Positions 1 through 8,591 of a stretch of 64,000 nucleotides of DNA are shown one piece after another. The translations under genes and the position numbers were made by a program. The notes below the pieces were generated by a model that worked only from the letters and a program-made list of their open reading frames with translations, searched no databases and was not told the origin of the DNA. The DNA lies in contig NZ_CP021455.1 in NCBI RefSeq assembly GCF_002158865.1, forward strand, positions 2,294,001 to 2,358,000. Direction: 5' to 3'. Each line of letters begins with the position of its first letter. Position 1 is the first letter of the stretch. The stretch is from Comamonas serinivorans. GTDB taxonomy: Bacteria; Pseudomonadota; Gammaproteobacteria; Burkholderiales; Burkholderiaceae_C.

Positions 1-2
1 GC

Positions 3-116
3 GCCACCCTGACGGCGACGCAGTCGTCCAGCTTGCTGGCGGGGCTGTGGTACGTCAACGTGCGCACGCGCGCCTTCCCGCAGGGCGAACTGCGCGGCCA
101 GATCACGATCCGCTGA
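3..116 (+). CDS. CHRD-domain protein, C-terminal end (partial)
   Basis: The window opens inside this gene; only the last 37 codons are present, in the third frame, ending at TGA 114-116. The residues LWYVNVRT and the following FPQGELRGQI match the C-terminal strand pattern of CHRD domains (YVNVHT then GEIRGQ), a beta-sandwich found in chordin and in many secreted bacterial proteins of unknown role. Nothing can be said about its N terminus, signal peptide or operon from this fragment. Confidence 0.7.
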   Translation, partial: ATLTATQSSSLLAGLWYVNVRTRAFPQGELRGQITIR

Positions 117-443
117 GCCCTGGCCGATGCGCCGGCGTCGGCGCTTTGGGCGGAGATGGCTCGGGGGAGGTGCAGCGCACAGAACGGTTCACTGTTACGC
201 GCTTTCTCCTTAGGGCCAGCCAGCGTTTCGGCCTGTTGCGGGTGGGGCATGCACACTGCCCCGCTTCTTGGCAGGCGTCACATTGCCCGCTTTGAAGGCA
301 CATGGCCCAGCACACGCAGGGCTGCATGGCCTGCGCTGCAAGGCGGTTAGACCGGGGGAGTCTCGATCGTGCGAGACCGCTTTTCGTTCAAAGACGGCCA
401 CGCCCTGACGGTCACATCAGGCCTCGCGGCCCACACCGTTCGA
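117..443. other. intergenic stretch, nothing recognised
   Basis: This 327-base stretch lies between the convergent CHRD gene and the next gene on the minus strand. I see no protein similarity in either strand, no RNA gene and no clear hairpin followed by a T-run. Confidence 0.4.
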
Positions 444-833
444 TCAGAACTGAAACAGCTTCCAGCTGCGCTCGCCAGCGTTGCCTGAGCCGTCGTTGCG
501 GCGCGAGCCGGCGCCGCTGTCGGGCGGACGCACGTCGTAGGCCGGCACGTCGGCCTTGGGCTGCACGGTGATCTTGCGGGTTTCGCCGCCTTCGCGCAGC
601 TCATCCACGCGCGAGCCGGCATCTTCCACCGTGATCTGCTCGATGCGGCGCCCGTCGCGGATCGCCGTCGTGGTGGTCTTGCCGCGGTCGTTGGACTGCA
701 CGTCGGTGCTTTCGACACGGTCGGCAGGGGTTTGAGCGATGCCCGTGCCGGCGAGCATGCAGGCCAGGACAAGGGTCAAGCCCGCGCGCAGGGTGCGCGA
801 ACGACTGGGAACGGGGGCGGCGAGTTCAAGCAT
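444..833 (-). CDS. small exported protein, DUF2782-like
   Basis: Encodes 129 residues. Residues about 14-34 form a hydrophobic segment (LTLVLACMLAGTGIA) after basic residues, so it is probably a signal peptide and the mature protein is periplasmic. The middle (RIEQITVEDAG, then TRKITVQPK) has the alternating-strand look of the DUF2782 proteins, which in proteobacteria are short secreted proteins of unknown function; the match is by eye. It stands alone, transcribed away from tatD. Its start at 833 is the only ATG that precedes the signal peptide. Confidence 0.6.
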   Translation of the reverse strand: MLELAAPVPSRSRTLRAGLTLVLACMLAGTGIAQTPADRVESTDVQSNDRGKTTTTAIRDGRRIEQITVEDAGSRVDELREGGETRKITVQPKADVPAYDVRPPDSGAGSRRNDGSGNAGERSWKLFQF

Positions 834-1015
834 GTCCCCATTCTAAAAGTGTCCCACCCTCAGGCCACACGGGCGTGAGCCTCCTGGCGGACGTTGAGGG
901 CATTGGCTGTGGTGTCATGCCCGGCGCGCCGCCAGGCGCATGATGGCTGGTTGAGCCGGACCAGGCCTTTGGCCGGCGGGCGAAAAGGTGGAATCGGGAT
1001 GGCTGTGGTGCATGG

Positions 1016-1061
1016 GTATAGGGCCATTGCCGATTGATTTGAAGCATGCGTGGCTCGATAC
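1016..1061. repeat. 46-bp dyad element D1 (half-degenerate)
   Basis: Left box GTATA, right box GATAC, left inner box CCGAT at its normal place; the right inner box is lost (AGCAT). Total length is exactly 46 as in the other copies. Intergenic, upstream of tatD. Confidence 0.7.
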
Positions 1062-1244
1062 CTCGTGGTAGTGGCGGCCGAAGCGGCTGTCGGCAGGCCC
1101 ATGGTTGGCCGGTGCCGCCCCGGCAGGCGACCTGCGGGGCCATCCCAGGCGGCGCGGAGGAACGCCCGGCGCCCGCCCGGCCAGCTGGCGACACCGCGCT
1201 GCTCGCCCGGAATGACCGGGTCGCGTCGCAGGCAAAATTGCGGC

Positions 1245-2051
1245 ATGTTCACGGATTCCCACTGTCACCTGACCTACCCGGGTCTGGTCGAAAACCACGC
1301 GGCGGTGTTTGCCGCCATGCAGGCCGCGCAAGTCGATCGCGCCCTGTGCATCTGCACCACGATGGAAGAGTTCGAGCAGGTGCACGCCCTGGCCCTGGCG
1401 CAGGACTTCATCTGGGCCAGCGTCGGGGTGCACCCCGACACCGAAGACATGGCCGAGCCCAGCGTGGCCGACCTGGTGGCGCGGGCGGCCTTGCCGCGCG
1501 TGGTCGCCATTGGCGAAACCGGGCTCGATTACTACCAGATGGAAACCCGCAAGGGCGGCCGCAGCATCGCCGATCTGGGTTGGCAGCGCGAGCGCTTCTC
1601 GGTGCACATCGAAGCCGCCCGGCGCACCGACTTGCCGTTGGTCATCCACGAGCGCGACGCCTCGGCGGACACGCTGGCCATGCTGCGCAGCGAAGGGCAG
1701 GGCGGTGGCGGCACCGAGGCCCGCGGCGTCTTCCACTGCTTTGCCGACACGCGCGAGGTGGCCCGCGCCGCGCTGGACCTGGGCTTTTACGTCTCGTTCT
1801 CGGGCATCGTCACCTTCAAAAGTGCCAAAGAATTGCAGGAGGTGGCGCAGTTCGTGCCCGATGATCGCCTGCTGATCGAAACCGATTCGCCGTACCTGGC
1901 GCCCGTGCCCTTTCGGGGCAAGACCAACACGCCCGCGCTGGTGCCGCATGTGGCCGCCAAACTGGCCGAGCTGCGCGGCGCCAGCGTCGAGGCCATCGCG
2001 GCCACCACGGCCCAGAACTTCAACCACCTGTTTTCCAAGGCATGCGCATGA
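1245..2051 (+). CDS. tatD: TatD family metal-dependent DNase
   Basis: Encodes 268 residues, the normal TatD length. TatD proteins are cytoplasmic TIM-barrel metal-dependent hydrolases with 3'-5' exonuclease activity on DNA, linked to repair of oxidised DNA and to quality control. The N-terminal metal motif DSHCHL (residues 4-9), GETGLDYY in the middle, FHCF, and ETDSPYLAP near the C terminus are all present. The reading frame is open further upstream to 1050, but the family begins at the MFTDSHCHL methionine, so I place the start at 1245. The stop overlaps the start of the ankyrin gene by 10 bases, so the two are probably co-translated. Confidence 0.95.
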   Translation: MFTDSHCHLTYPGLVENHAAVFAAMQAAQVDRALCICTTMEEFEQVHALALAQDFIWASVGVHPDTEDMAEPSVADLVARAALPRVVAIGETGLDYYQMETRKGGRSIADLGWQRERFSVHIEAARRTDLPLVIHERDASADTLAMLRSEGQGGGGTEARGVFHCFADTREVARAALDLGFYVSFSGIVTFKSAKELQEVAQFVPDDRLLIETDSPYLAPVPFRGKTNTPALVPHVAAKLAELRGASVEAIAATTAQNFNHLFSKACA

Positions 2052-2704
2052 CCCGCTTCACCCCCCGCTCCCTGGCCGCCCTTGCATTGGCGCTGGGCCT
2101 GAGCAGCTCTCTGGCCCACGCCACGCCGGCCGACGACATGGAGCGCGCCATCGCGCAGGACAACGACCTGAGCACCCAGAAGATGCTGGCCAATGGCGTC
2201 AGCCCCAACACGCTCACCAACAAGGGCGTGCCGGTGTTGTACTCGGCCATCCAGATGGAGTCGTACAAGGTGGCGAAGGTGCTGGCCCAGGCGCCGGGCC
2301 TGGAGGCCGACCAGACCAGCCCCAAGGGCGAGACGGCCCTGATGATGGCGGCCTTTCGCGGCCAGGTGGATCTGGCCCGGCAGTTGATCGCGCGGGGCGC
2401 GCAGGTCAACCGCAGGGGCTGGACGCCGCTGCACTACGCCGCGACCAACGGCCACTTGGCCATGATCGACTTTCTGCTGAGCCAGAAGGCCGACCTCAAC
2501 GCGCCGTCGCCCAACGAATCCACGCCGCTGATGATGGCCGCCATGTACGGCTCTGAAGACGCGGCCCGGGCCTTGCTGAAGGCCGGCGCCGATCCCACGC
2601 GCAAAAACCAGCTCGGCATGACGGCGGCCGACTTCGCCACCAAGGCCGAGCGCGATGCCCTGGCCCGCACACTGACCGAGGCGGCGCAGGCCTGGCGCCG
2701 CTGA
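2042..2704 (+). CDS. exported ankyrin-repeat protein
   Basis: Encodes 220 residues. A signal peptide is clear (residues 1-28, ending in SLAHA), so the ankyrin repeats act in the periplasm. Four or five repeats follow, with the typical GETALMMAA, GWTPLHYAA and STPLMMAAMYG helix starts from about residue 95 to 200. Such proteins bind partner proteins; the partner is unknown. The start overlaps the end of tatD; a second ATG six bases downstream (2048) is an equal alternative. It ends before a GC-rich stretch without a T-run. Confidence 0.9.
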   Translation: MRMTRFTPRSLAALALALGLSSSLAHATPADDMERAIAQDNDLSTQKMLANGVSPNTLTNKGVPVLYSAIQMESYKVAKVLAQAPGLEADQTSPKGETALMMAAFRGQVDLARQLIARGAQVNRRGWTPLHYAATNGHLAMIDFLLSQKADLNAPSPNESTPLMMAAMYGSEDAARALLKAGADPTRKNQLGMTAADFATKAERDALARTLTEAAQAWRR

Positions 2705-2933
2705 AGCCCGGCGCTCAGGCGGGCAGGCCTGCCGGCGCGCGATGAAAAACCCCGAAGCGCCTGGCGCCGGGCCCTGTGCGCTACCATGGCGCATCGCCCG
2801 CTGATGCGGGCTTGGCCCAAAGCCGCGCGCGTTCGAGCGCACGAGGCTTTGGGCTTTGTGTTGCGGCCGCCAGGCGGCCATGTCGTGGAGAACACAGGTG
2901 TCGGTGTTGGGTGAACCCGTCGGAGAGCAGGGC

Positions 2934-3977
2934 ATGCGGATTGGACCGTTCGAGGTGCCCAACCGCGTCTTTGTCGCGCCCATGGCGGGCGTGACCGACC
3001 GGCCGTTTCGCCAGCTGTGCCGGCATTTCGGTGCCGGCTACGCGGTCAGCGAGATGGTGACCTCGCGCAAAGAGCTGTGGGACTCGCTCAAGACCTCGCG
3101 CCGCGCCGACCACACGGGCGAGCCCGGCCCCATCGCCGTGCAGATCGCCGGCACCGACGCCGCCATGATGGCCGAGGCCGCGCAGTACAACGTCGAGCGT
3201 GGCGCGCAGATCATCGACATCAACCTGGGCTGCCCGGCCAAAAAGGTCTGCAACAAGTGGGCCGGCTCGGCCCTGATGCAGAACGAGCCGCTCGCCATCG
3301 AGATCGCTCAGGCGGTGGTGCAGGCCTGTGCGCCGCATGGCGTGCCCGTGACGCTGAAGATGCGCACTGGCTGGAGCGCCGAGCACAAGAACGCCGTGGC
3401 GCTGGCGCGCGCCTTTGAAGGCGTGGGCATTCAGATGCTCACGGTTCACGGGCGCACGCGCGAGCAGGGCTACAAAGGCCAGGCCGAGTACGAGACCATC
3501 GCCGCCGTCAAGCAGGCGGTGCGCATCCCCGTGGTGGCCAACGGCGACGTGGATTCACCCGAAAAGGCCGAGGCGGTGCTGCAGGCCACAGGGGCCGATG
3601 CTGTGATGATCGGCCGCGCCGCCCAGGGCCGGCCCTGGATCTTCCGCGAGGTGCTGCATTACCTGCGCACGGGCCGCCACCTGGCGCCGCCGCTGGTGGG
3701 CGAGGTCAGCAACGCGCTGCTCGCCCACCTGCAGGATCACTACGGCCTGTATGGCGAGCACACGGGCGTGCGCTCGGCGCGCAAGCACATTGGCTGGTAC
3801 GTGCATGGCCTGCCCGGGGGCGACGACTTTCGCCGCGAGATGAACCAGCTGACGAGCGCCACGGCGCAGTGGCATGCCGTGCGCGATTACTTCGACCGGC
3901 TGGAGAGTCGGCAGGATCGCTTGCCCACCGGCGGCGGCCTGTTCAGCGACCGCGAAGCCTCGGTGCGCCAAGGCTGA
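2934..3977 (+). CDS. dusB: tRNA-dihydrouridine synthase B
   Basis: Encodes 347 residues. Dus enzymes are FMN- and NADPH-dependent and reduce uridine to dihydrouridine in the tRNA D-loop. The start MRIGPFEVPN, the FMN-site motif APMAGVTD, the LGCPAKKVCNKWAGSAL segment with the catalytic cysteine, TVHGRTR and VMIGRAAQGRPW identify the DusB subgroup. The frame is open back to 2856, but the family begins at MRIG and a GGAGAG ribosome site lies about 6 bases upstream, so 2934 is chosen. In many proteobacteria fis follows dusB; here the next feature is dyad D2 and a convergent gene. Confidence 0.95.
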   Translation: MRIGPFEVPNRVFVAPMAGVTDRPFRQLCRHFGAGYAVSEMVTSRKELWDSLKTSRRADHTGEPGPIAVQIAGTDAAMMAEAAQYNVERGAQIIDINLGCPAKKVCNKWAGSALMQNEPLAIEIAQAVVQACAPHGVPVTLKMRTGWSAEHKNAVALARAFEGVGIQMLTVHGRTREQGYKGQAEYETIAAVKQAVRIPVVANGDVDSPEKAEAVLQATGADAVMIGRAAQGRPWIFREVLHYLRTGRHLAPPLVGEVSNALLAHLQDHYGLYGEHTGVRSARKHIGWYVHGLPGGDDFRREMNQLTSATAQWHAVRDYFDRLESRQDRLPTGGGLFSDREASVRQG

Positions 3978-3992
3978 ATCGTTTCATGGGCA

Positions 3993-4038
3993 GTATGGCC
4001 GTGCTGCCGATGAAGAATCATCGGAAAGCGGTGCATAC
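3993..4038. repeat. 46-bp dyad element D2
   Basis: Left box GTATG (within GCAGTATG), right box CATAC, inner boxes CCGAT and ATCGG separated by eight bases; exactly 46 bp. It lies just after dusB, between convergent genes. Confidence 0.9.
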
Positions 4039-4068
4039 CCCTTCGGTGAGGCGAGAGAGGCAGCACGG

Positions 4069-4101
4069 CGCTTGATCTGAGCACAGCCGTGTGATCAAGC
4101 G
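4069..4101. terminator. hairpin between convergent genes
   Basis: A perfect 9-bp stem (CGCTTGATC with GATCAAGCG) around a 15-base loop lies between dusB (+) and the methyltransferase gene (-). It could end transcription from both sides, but no T-run follows on either strand, so factor-independent termination is uncertain. Confidence 0.4.
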
Positions 4102-4197
4102 ATCCGGCGAGTGTCCAAGTTGGCGGCGCTTGGCGAGCCCGAAGCCTTCTTGGCCGAAGATGACCAGGCGGCTCTGGCCCTGGCCCGCATCCGGCCC

Positions 4198-5238
4198 TCA
4201 GGCGTCTGTACCGTCGCCGTCGCCCGTCCACTGAAAAACCAGCACGCGCAGCGAGCGGTCTTCGTCCACGTCGGCGAAAGCCGGCGGGTTGCTGACGCGG
4301 TGTTCAAAGCGCAGGCCCGGGGCGCATTCGGCGACCTGGTCAAGCAGGTCCTGCGTGGCGATCTCGGGGGCGTTCAGGCACAGCAGCGCGGTGCCGTCCG
4401 GTGCCAGCAGGCTGGGCAGGCGGCGCAGCAGGCGGGGGTAGTCCTTGCTGGCGATGAAGCTGCCCTTTTGGTAGCTGGGCGGGTCGACGATGACGAGCTG
4501 GTAGGGGCCCTGGCGCGTGATGCGCCCCCAGCTTTTGAAGATGTCGTGCGGCAGGTAGCTCACGCCGCCTTGGCCGGGCTGCAGGCCACCGCCCACGCCC
4601 GCCGCAGCCGGCATTGGGTACACCGAGGGTGGCGCGGCCCACAGCGCGCTGTTGAGCTGGTGGTTGCGCTCGCCCGTGGCCAGTGCGGCTTGGCTCATGT
4701 CCACGTTCATGACCTGCCGCGCGCCCGCCGCCCGCGCCGCCACCGAGAACGCGCAGGTGTAGGCGAACAGGTTCAGCACCTTGACGCGGGTGCCGGGCTG
4801 GCCGGCCAGGGCGGCCACGTGGTCGCGCACCCACTGGCGGCCATGGGCCATGTCCAGGAACAGGCCATGGTTCTGGCCGCGCAGCAGGTTGACGCGAAAG
4901 CGCAGGCCGGCTTCGCTGACCACGTGCACCTCGGGCAGCGAACCGGCCATCAGCTGCGTGTGCGCGGGCGCCTTGTGCTTGCCTTGCGGGCGGCACTGGT
5001 AGACCCAGGTGAGGGGCTCGCCCGGCGCGATCTGCTGCCAGCGCGCGGCCAGGGCGTCACCCAGAACGTGCAGCTGGGCATCGTCGGCGGGTTCGTAGCT
5101 GGTCAGCACCCAGGCCGGAGGAAACGCATCCAGCGTCCACGCGGCGCTGTCGGCATGCAGGCCGCCGCGCCCGTGGAAGAAGCGTTGGGCGTCCGTGGGC
5201 CGAGGCAGGGTGGCGATGGCGGCGAGCAGGGCGTGCAT
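4198..5238 (-). CDS. class I SAM-dependent methyltransferase, RlmI/RlmL-like
   Basis: Encodes 346 residues. The Rossmann SAM-binding motif VLNLFAYTCAFS (around residue 160), the acidic strand end VMNVDMS and the catalytic DPPSYQKGSF loop match the C-terminal catalytic domain of rRNA cytosine/guanine methyltransferases of the RlmI/RlmL type (COG1092). The N-terminal 140 residues are not a recognisable PUA or THUMP domain. Proline- and glycine-rich residues about 205-230 look like a loop insertion. Substrate is not deducible; 23S rRNA is the family precedent. It is convergent with dusB and preceded by dyad D3. Confidence 0.8.
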   Translation of the reverse strand: MHALLAAIATLPRPTDAQRFFHGRGGLHADSAAWTLDAFPPAWVLTSYEPADDAQLHVLGDALAARWQQIAPGEPLTWVYQCRPQGKHKAPAHTQLMAGSLPEVHVVSEAGLRFRVNLLRGQNHGLFLDMAHGRQWVRDHVAALAGQPGTRVKVLNLFAYTCAFSVAARAAGARQVMNVDMSQAALATGERNHQLNSALWAAPPSVYPMPAAAGVGGGLQPGQGGVSYLPHDIFKSWGRITRQGPYQLVIVDPPSYQKGSFIASKDYPRLLRRLPSLLAPDGTALLCLNAPEIATQDLLDQVAECAPGLRFEHRVSNPPAFADVDEDRSLRVLVFQWTGDGDGTDA

Positions 5239-5313
5239 GGGGATGGGGGAGGAGCCATGAAAAGGGCAGCGCGCCGAGCGGCGTGCTGCCCGATGGTTGT
5301 CGAGGAATGTGAA

Positions 5314-5359
5314 GTATGGTGCGTATGCCGATTACACATGATCGGTTTGGCGTGCATAC
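5314..5359. repeat. 46-bp dyad element D3
   Basis: Left box GTATG, right box CATAC (within CATACTGC), inner boxes CCGAT and ATCGG with an eight-base loop. Lies 75 bases upstream of the methyltransferase start at 5238. Confidence 0.9.
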
Positions 5360-5362
5360 TGC

Positions 5363-5782
5363 GCTGCGTCAGCGGGGACGCATGGGCCTGGCGTTGGAGG
5401 CGGCCCGCCTCAGCCCGTGGCGCGCGATTGTGCCGCATGCGATGCCCTCTGATCGAGAAGGCGCATCGTTATGAGAAAGGCAGGGACGGCACGCCACGGC
5501 GCTACCCCGGCACGTTGTTTGGCAAGGCCGTTGCGATGTGAAAGTCTGAAGGCCACTTGGGTGAGTCACCTGACGGTGAACCCCGTGTCCTGGTCGCCGG
5601 GCTGCGCGGTCCGAGCGCCGGAGCACGTCGTTGAAAGTCGCCGTGCTGCCGTGCCGGCCTGCCGCAGCGGGGCTGAACCTCATGCGCCGCACGCCCGCCG
5701 CGCTCAGGCCGGGCTGGCGCCAGAGCCAGAGCCGCAGGCCATCACCTGGGCCCAGCCGTTCGCCAGCCAGGCAACCCTCCGC
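5363..5782. other. intergenic stretch, nothing recognised
   Basis: About 420 bases between dyad D3 and the end of the fsr-like gene. Frames are open by GC bias only; no protein family, RNA gene or convincing hairpin is visible. Confidence 0.4.
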
Positions 5783-7048
5783 TCAGACGAAGGCGCGTCG
5801 TTTGCCGGGCAGGAAGGCCGTCACCAGGCCCAGCAAGGGCATGAAGGCCACCAGCTGGTAGACCCAGACGATGCCGTGGGTGTCGGCCAGCTGGCCCAGG
5901 CCCGCGGCCGCAACGCCGCTGATGCCGAACATCAGGCCGAACATCAGGCCACCCACCATGCCCACGCGGCCCGGCACGGTTTCCTGCGCGTAGACGACCA
6001 GGGCGGCGAACGCCGACGACATCACCAGGCCGATGACGATGGAGAGCACAGCCGTCCAGAACAGGTTGGCGTGCGGCAGCATCAGCGCAAACGGCGCCAC
6101 GCCCAGGAACGACACCCAGATCACGGCCTTGCGCCCGATCCGGTCGCCGACGGGGCCGCCTGCGAAGGTGCCCGCGGCCACCGCGGCCAGGAAGGCGAAC
6201 AGGTAGAGCTGGGCGTCCTGCAGCGACACGCCGAAGCGCTCGATCAGGTAGAAGGTGAAGTAGTTCGAGAACGAGGCCACGTAGACGAATTTCGCGAACA
6301 TGAGGATGGCGATCACGGCCAGGGCGCGCGTCACCGTGCGCATGTCCAGCTTGGGCGGCGGCGCTTGGCGGGCGACCGATTTGGCCTGGGTGTGGCGCAC
6401 CGTCCAGCCCGTGATGCGCAGCAGCACCACGATGGCGAACACCACCACGATCAGGAACCAGGCGATGGCGGTCTGACCGCGCGGCACCACAACGGCCGCC
6501 GCCAGCAAGGGGCCGAGGGCCGAGCCGGCGTTGCCGCCGACTTGGAAGCACGATTGCGCCGTGCCGAAGCGGCCGCCCGAGGCCATGCGCGCCACGCGCG
6601 AGGCTTCGGGGTGGAAGGTGGACGAGCCCACGCCCACCAGCGCTGCCGCCAGCAGCAGCATGGGGTAGGTGGTCGAGACGGCGAGCAGCAGCACGCCCAC
6701 GAAGGTCACGCCCATGCCGGCGGGCAGCAGGTAGGGCATGGGGCGCTTGTCGGTGAACAGGCCGATCCAGGGCTGCAGCAGCGAGGCGGTGACCTGGTAG
6801 ATCAGCGAAATCCAGCCGATCTGCGCGAAGCTGAGGCTGTACTGCGTCTTCAGCATGGGGTAGAGGGCCGGCAGCACGGCCTGGATCAGGTCGTTGAGCA
6901 AGTGCGCCAGGGCGGCGGCCCCCACCACGGGCAGCACCATGGTCTGGGCCGAAAGCGGTGTGGAGGAGGTGGGCACGGGCTGCGGCGCGGCAGCGGCCTG
7001 CGCCGTGGCGCCGGCATCTGCCGTGGCGGTCAGGGAGGGCGGGGACAT
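5783..7048 (-). CDS. fsr: MFS efflux transporter, fosmidomycin-resistance (Fsr) family
   Basis: Encodes 421 residues with about 12 hydrophobic segments. The stretch LLNDLIQAVLPALYP, GWISLIYQ, TDKRPMPY, FHPEASRVARMASGGR and FQVGGNAGSALGPL follow the E. coli Fsr protein closely. Fsr is an inner-membrane proton-driven exporter conferring fosmidomycin resistance. The frame extends upstream to 7165, but I start at MSPPSL (7048) because the family alignment begins near LSAQTMVLPVVG. The divergent AraC gene 180 bases away is probably its regulator. Confidence 0.88.
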   Translation of the reverse strand: MSPPSLTATADAGATAQAAAAPQPVPTSSTPLSAQTMVLPVVGAAALAHLLNDLIQAVLPALYPMLKTQYSLSFAQIGWISLIYQVTASLLQPWIGLFTDKRPMPYLLPAGMGVTFVGVLLLAVSTTYPMLLLAAALVGVGSSTFHPEASRVARMASGGRFGTAQSCFQVGGNAGSALGPLLAAAVVVPRGQTAIAWFLIVVVFAIVVLLRITGWTVRHTQAKSVARQAPPPKLDMRTVTRALAVIAILMFAKFVYVASFSNYFTFYLIERFGVSLQDAQLYLFAFLAAVAAGTFAGGPVGDRIGRKAVIWVSFLGVAPFALMLPHANLFWTAVLSIVIGLVMSSAFAALVVYAQETVPGRVGMVGGLMFGLMFGISGVAAAGLGQLADTHGIVWVYQLVAFMPLLGLVTAFLPGKRRAFV

Positions 7049-7227
7049 GGTCGTCAAAGTCTGAAAGAGAGGAACAAGCCACCCGGCATGGCACAGAGCC
7101 GCCGGGCGGACATCGCCTGCGGCGGGGCTGGCCGGCACAGCCCCAATCGCAGGTGACGGGCGCAAGGTTAGGCGTTGTCGGGGCGTCTGTATCGCGGTTC
7201 AATGACCCCAACCGTAGAATTTGGGAC
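7049..7227. promoter_or_regulatory. divergent promoter region of fsr and araC-type gene
   Basis: This 179-base gap separates two divergent starts and must hold both promoters. I cannot place convincing -35/-10 pairs or an operator in it by eye. Confidence 0.4.
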
Positions 7228-8043
7228 ATGACCACCCGCCCTTCGCAAACCTTGCCGTCGCCGCTCAGCCCGCAGGAGCCGGTCATTCGGGACAAGAACC
7301 GCCACCTGTACGACGAGCGGCCCCTGATGGCGATGGAGAGCAACTGGGCCGACGGCACCTCGACGGGCTGGCACACCCACTCGCGCGGCCAGCTGCTGTA
7401 TGCGATTGCCGGGGTCATGCTGGTGCAGTCCGACGCGGGGGCCTGGGTGGTGCCGCCCAACCGCGCGCTGTGGCTGGCTGAGGGCGTGCTGCACGAGGTG
7501 CGCATGGCCGGCGCCGTGCAGATGCGCACCGTCTACATCGATGCCAGCCGCGTGCGCGGGCTGCCGGTGGCCACGGGCGTGCTGCACGTGTCGCCGCTGC
7601 TGCGCGAACTCATCGTGGCCACGGTGGCGACCTCGCAGCAGCGGCAGAACACGCTGCGCGAGCGCCTGCTCATGCGGCTGCTGGTCGAGGAGATCGCCGT
7701 TTCCGACGTGCTGCCGCTGCACCTGCCGGTGCCGGTCGATGCGCGCATCCGCCAGATCTGCGAAGGCCTGATGGCCGACATCGCCAACGCCGACACGGCC
7801 GAGCAATGGGCGGCACGGCTGGGCATCACCGCCAAGACCGTGCACCGCCTGTTTGTGCAGGAGACGGGCATGACTTTCGCGCAATGGCGCGAGCAGGCCC
7901 GGTTGGTGTTCGCGCTGCGGCAGATTGCCAGCGGCGCCCGCATCATCGACATCGCCTTCGACTGCGGCTACGCCAGCCAGAGCGCGTTCTCGGCCATGTT
8001 CCGGCGCCACTTTGGCGTGCCGCCGTCGGCCATGTTTCGATGA
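7228..8043 (+). CDS. AraC-family regulator with cupin domain (NimR-like)
   Basis: Encodes 271 residues. An N-terminal cupin (GWHTHSRGQLLYAIAG, then VVPPNRALWL, residues 45-90) is followed by two helix-turn-helix units (WAARLGITAKTVHRLFVQETGMTF and the classic second AraC helix pair ending in CGYASQSAFSAMFRRHFG). The layout matches NimR-type regulators that sit divergent from an MFS exporter gene. It probably senses a small hydrophobic ligand and controls the fsr-like gene. The frame is open upstream but the ATG at 7228 gives the family length. Confidence 0.9.
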   Translation: MTTRPSQTLPSPLSPQEPVIRDKNRHLYDERPLMAMESNWADGTSTGWHTHSRGQLLYAIAGVMLVQSDAGAWVVPPNRALWLAEGVLHEVRMAGAVQMRTVYIDASRVRGLPVATGVLHVSPLLRELIVATVATSQQRQNTLRERLLMRLLVEEIAVSDVLPLHLPVPVDARIRQICEGLMADIANADTAEQWAARLGITAKTVHRLFVQETGMTFAQWREQARLVFALRQIASGARIIDIAFDCGYASQSAFSAMFRRHFGVPPSAMFR

Positions 8044-8049
8044 GGTGGG

Positions 8050-8095
8050 GTATGGATGGATTGCCGTTTTCAGGTGAACGGTAAGGGCTGGATAC
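8050..8095. repeat. 46-bp dyad element D4
   Basis: Left box GTATG, right box GATAC (then TGC), inner boxes CCGTT and AACGG with an eight-base loop. It starts six bases after the AraC-type stop codon, and is the last copy before an 11-kb stretch without any. Confidence 0.9.
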
Positions 8096-8236
8096 TGCTG
8101 TCCAATGGTGCTCCAACCAACACCGAAGCGATGCGGACGCTGAAGACCCGATTCCTGGCCACCGAGCAGTTGGCAAGGCGCCGGGGATAGCCGGGGTCAG
8201 CTCGAGGTGATCGGCGCCCCAAAAGCCGGGTGCCTG

Positions 8237-8590
8237 TGCGTGCGCCCTGAGAGCGATCCAGGTGCTCGCGCGGCACGGCAGCCTGGTCGCGGCGCTTGGC
8301 GAGGGCATCAAGGTGTTCGGCGTGGGGCCAGCGGGCTGGCTAAGCAGGGCGAGTACATCCAGCGCCAGATCGCGCAATACACCGGTGGACGCTTCGTGTT
8401 CCTGACCCATGTCCAGGTCCACGACCCGTCCAGCGGTCCCTGTCGGGAGACCGTGCATGGAGCGGGCCATCGTCCAGGTGCGGCGGCGCATCGGCCAGCA
8501 GCAGCACATGCGGGTCTTGGGGCTGGTGGGCGAGGATTGGCGGCTTGCCGCAGGCGCCGTTGGCGTGGCGCTGAGCGAGGTCTGTCGTTG
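8237..8590. pseudogene. wrecked vWA-domain gene, with one part inverted
   Basis: On the plus strand about 8237-8420 encodes IKVFGVG, then after a frameshift near 8325 SGLAKQGEYIQRQIAQYTGG followed by RFVFLT, which is the C-terminal part of a bacterial vWA domain (typical text GIKVFPVGASGLDKQGEYIFRQIAQYT). On the opposite strand, 8590 back to about 8455 encodes VLLLADAPPHLDD, which in that family lies just N-terminal of the first piece. So one gene has been broken and partly inverted. No start codon or stop remains in sensible places. Confidence 0.55.
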
Positions 8591-8591
8591 G

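Noticed and set aside
3990..4040. Reading the dyads as intrinsic terminators
   Set aside because: Most copies have no T-run, many lie inside operons or coding regions, and the outer and inner arms are separated by unpaired spacers.
5471..7156. A 561-residue plus-strand frame rich in His, Gln and Gly
   Set aside because: Antisense shadow of the fsr-like transporter, which has clear family motifs and membrane helices.
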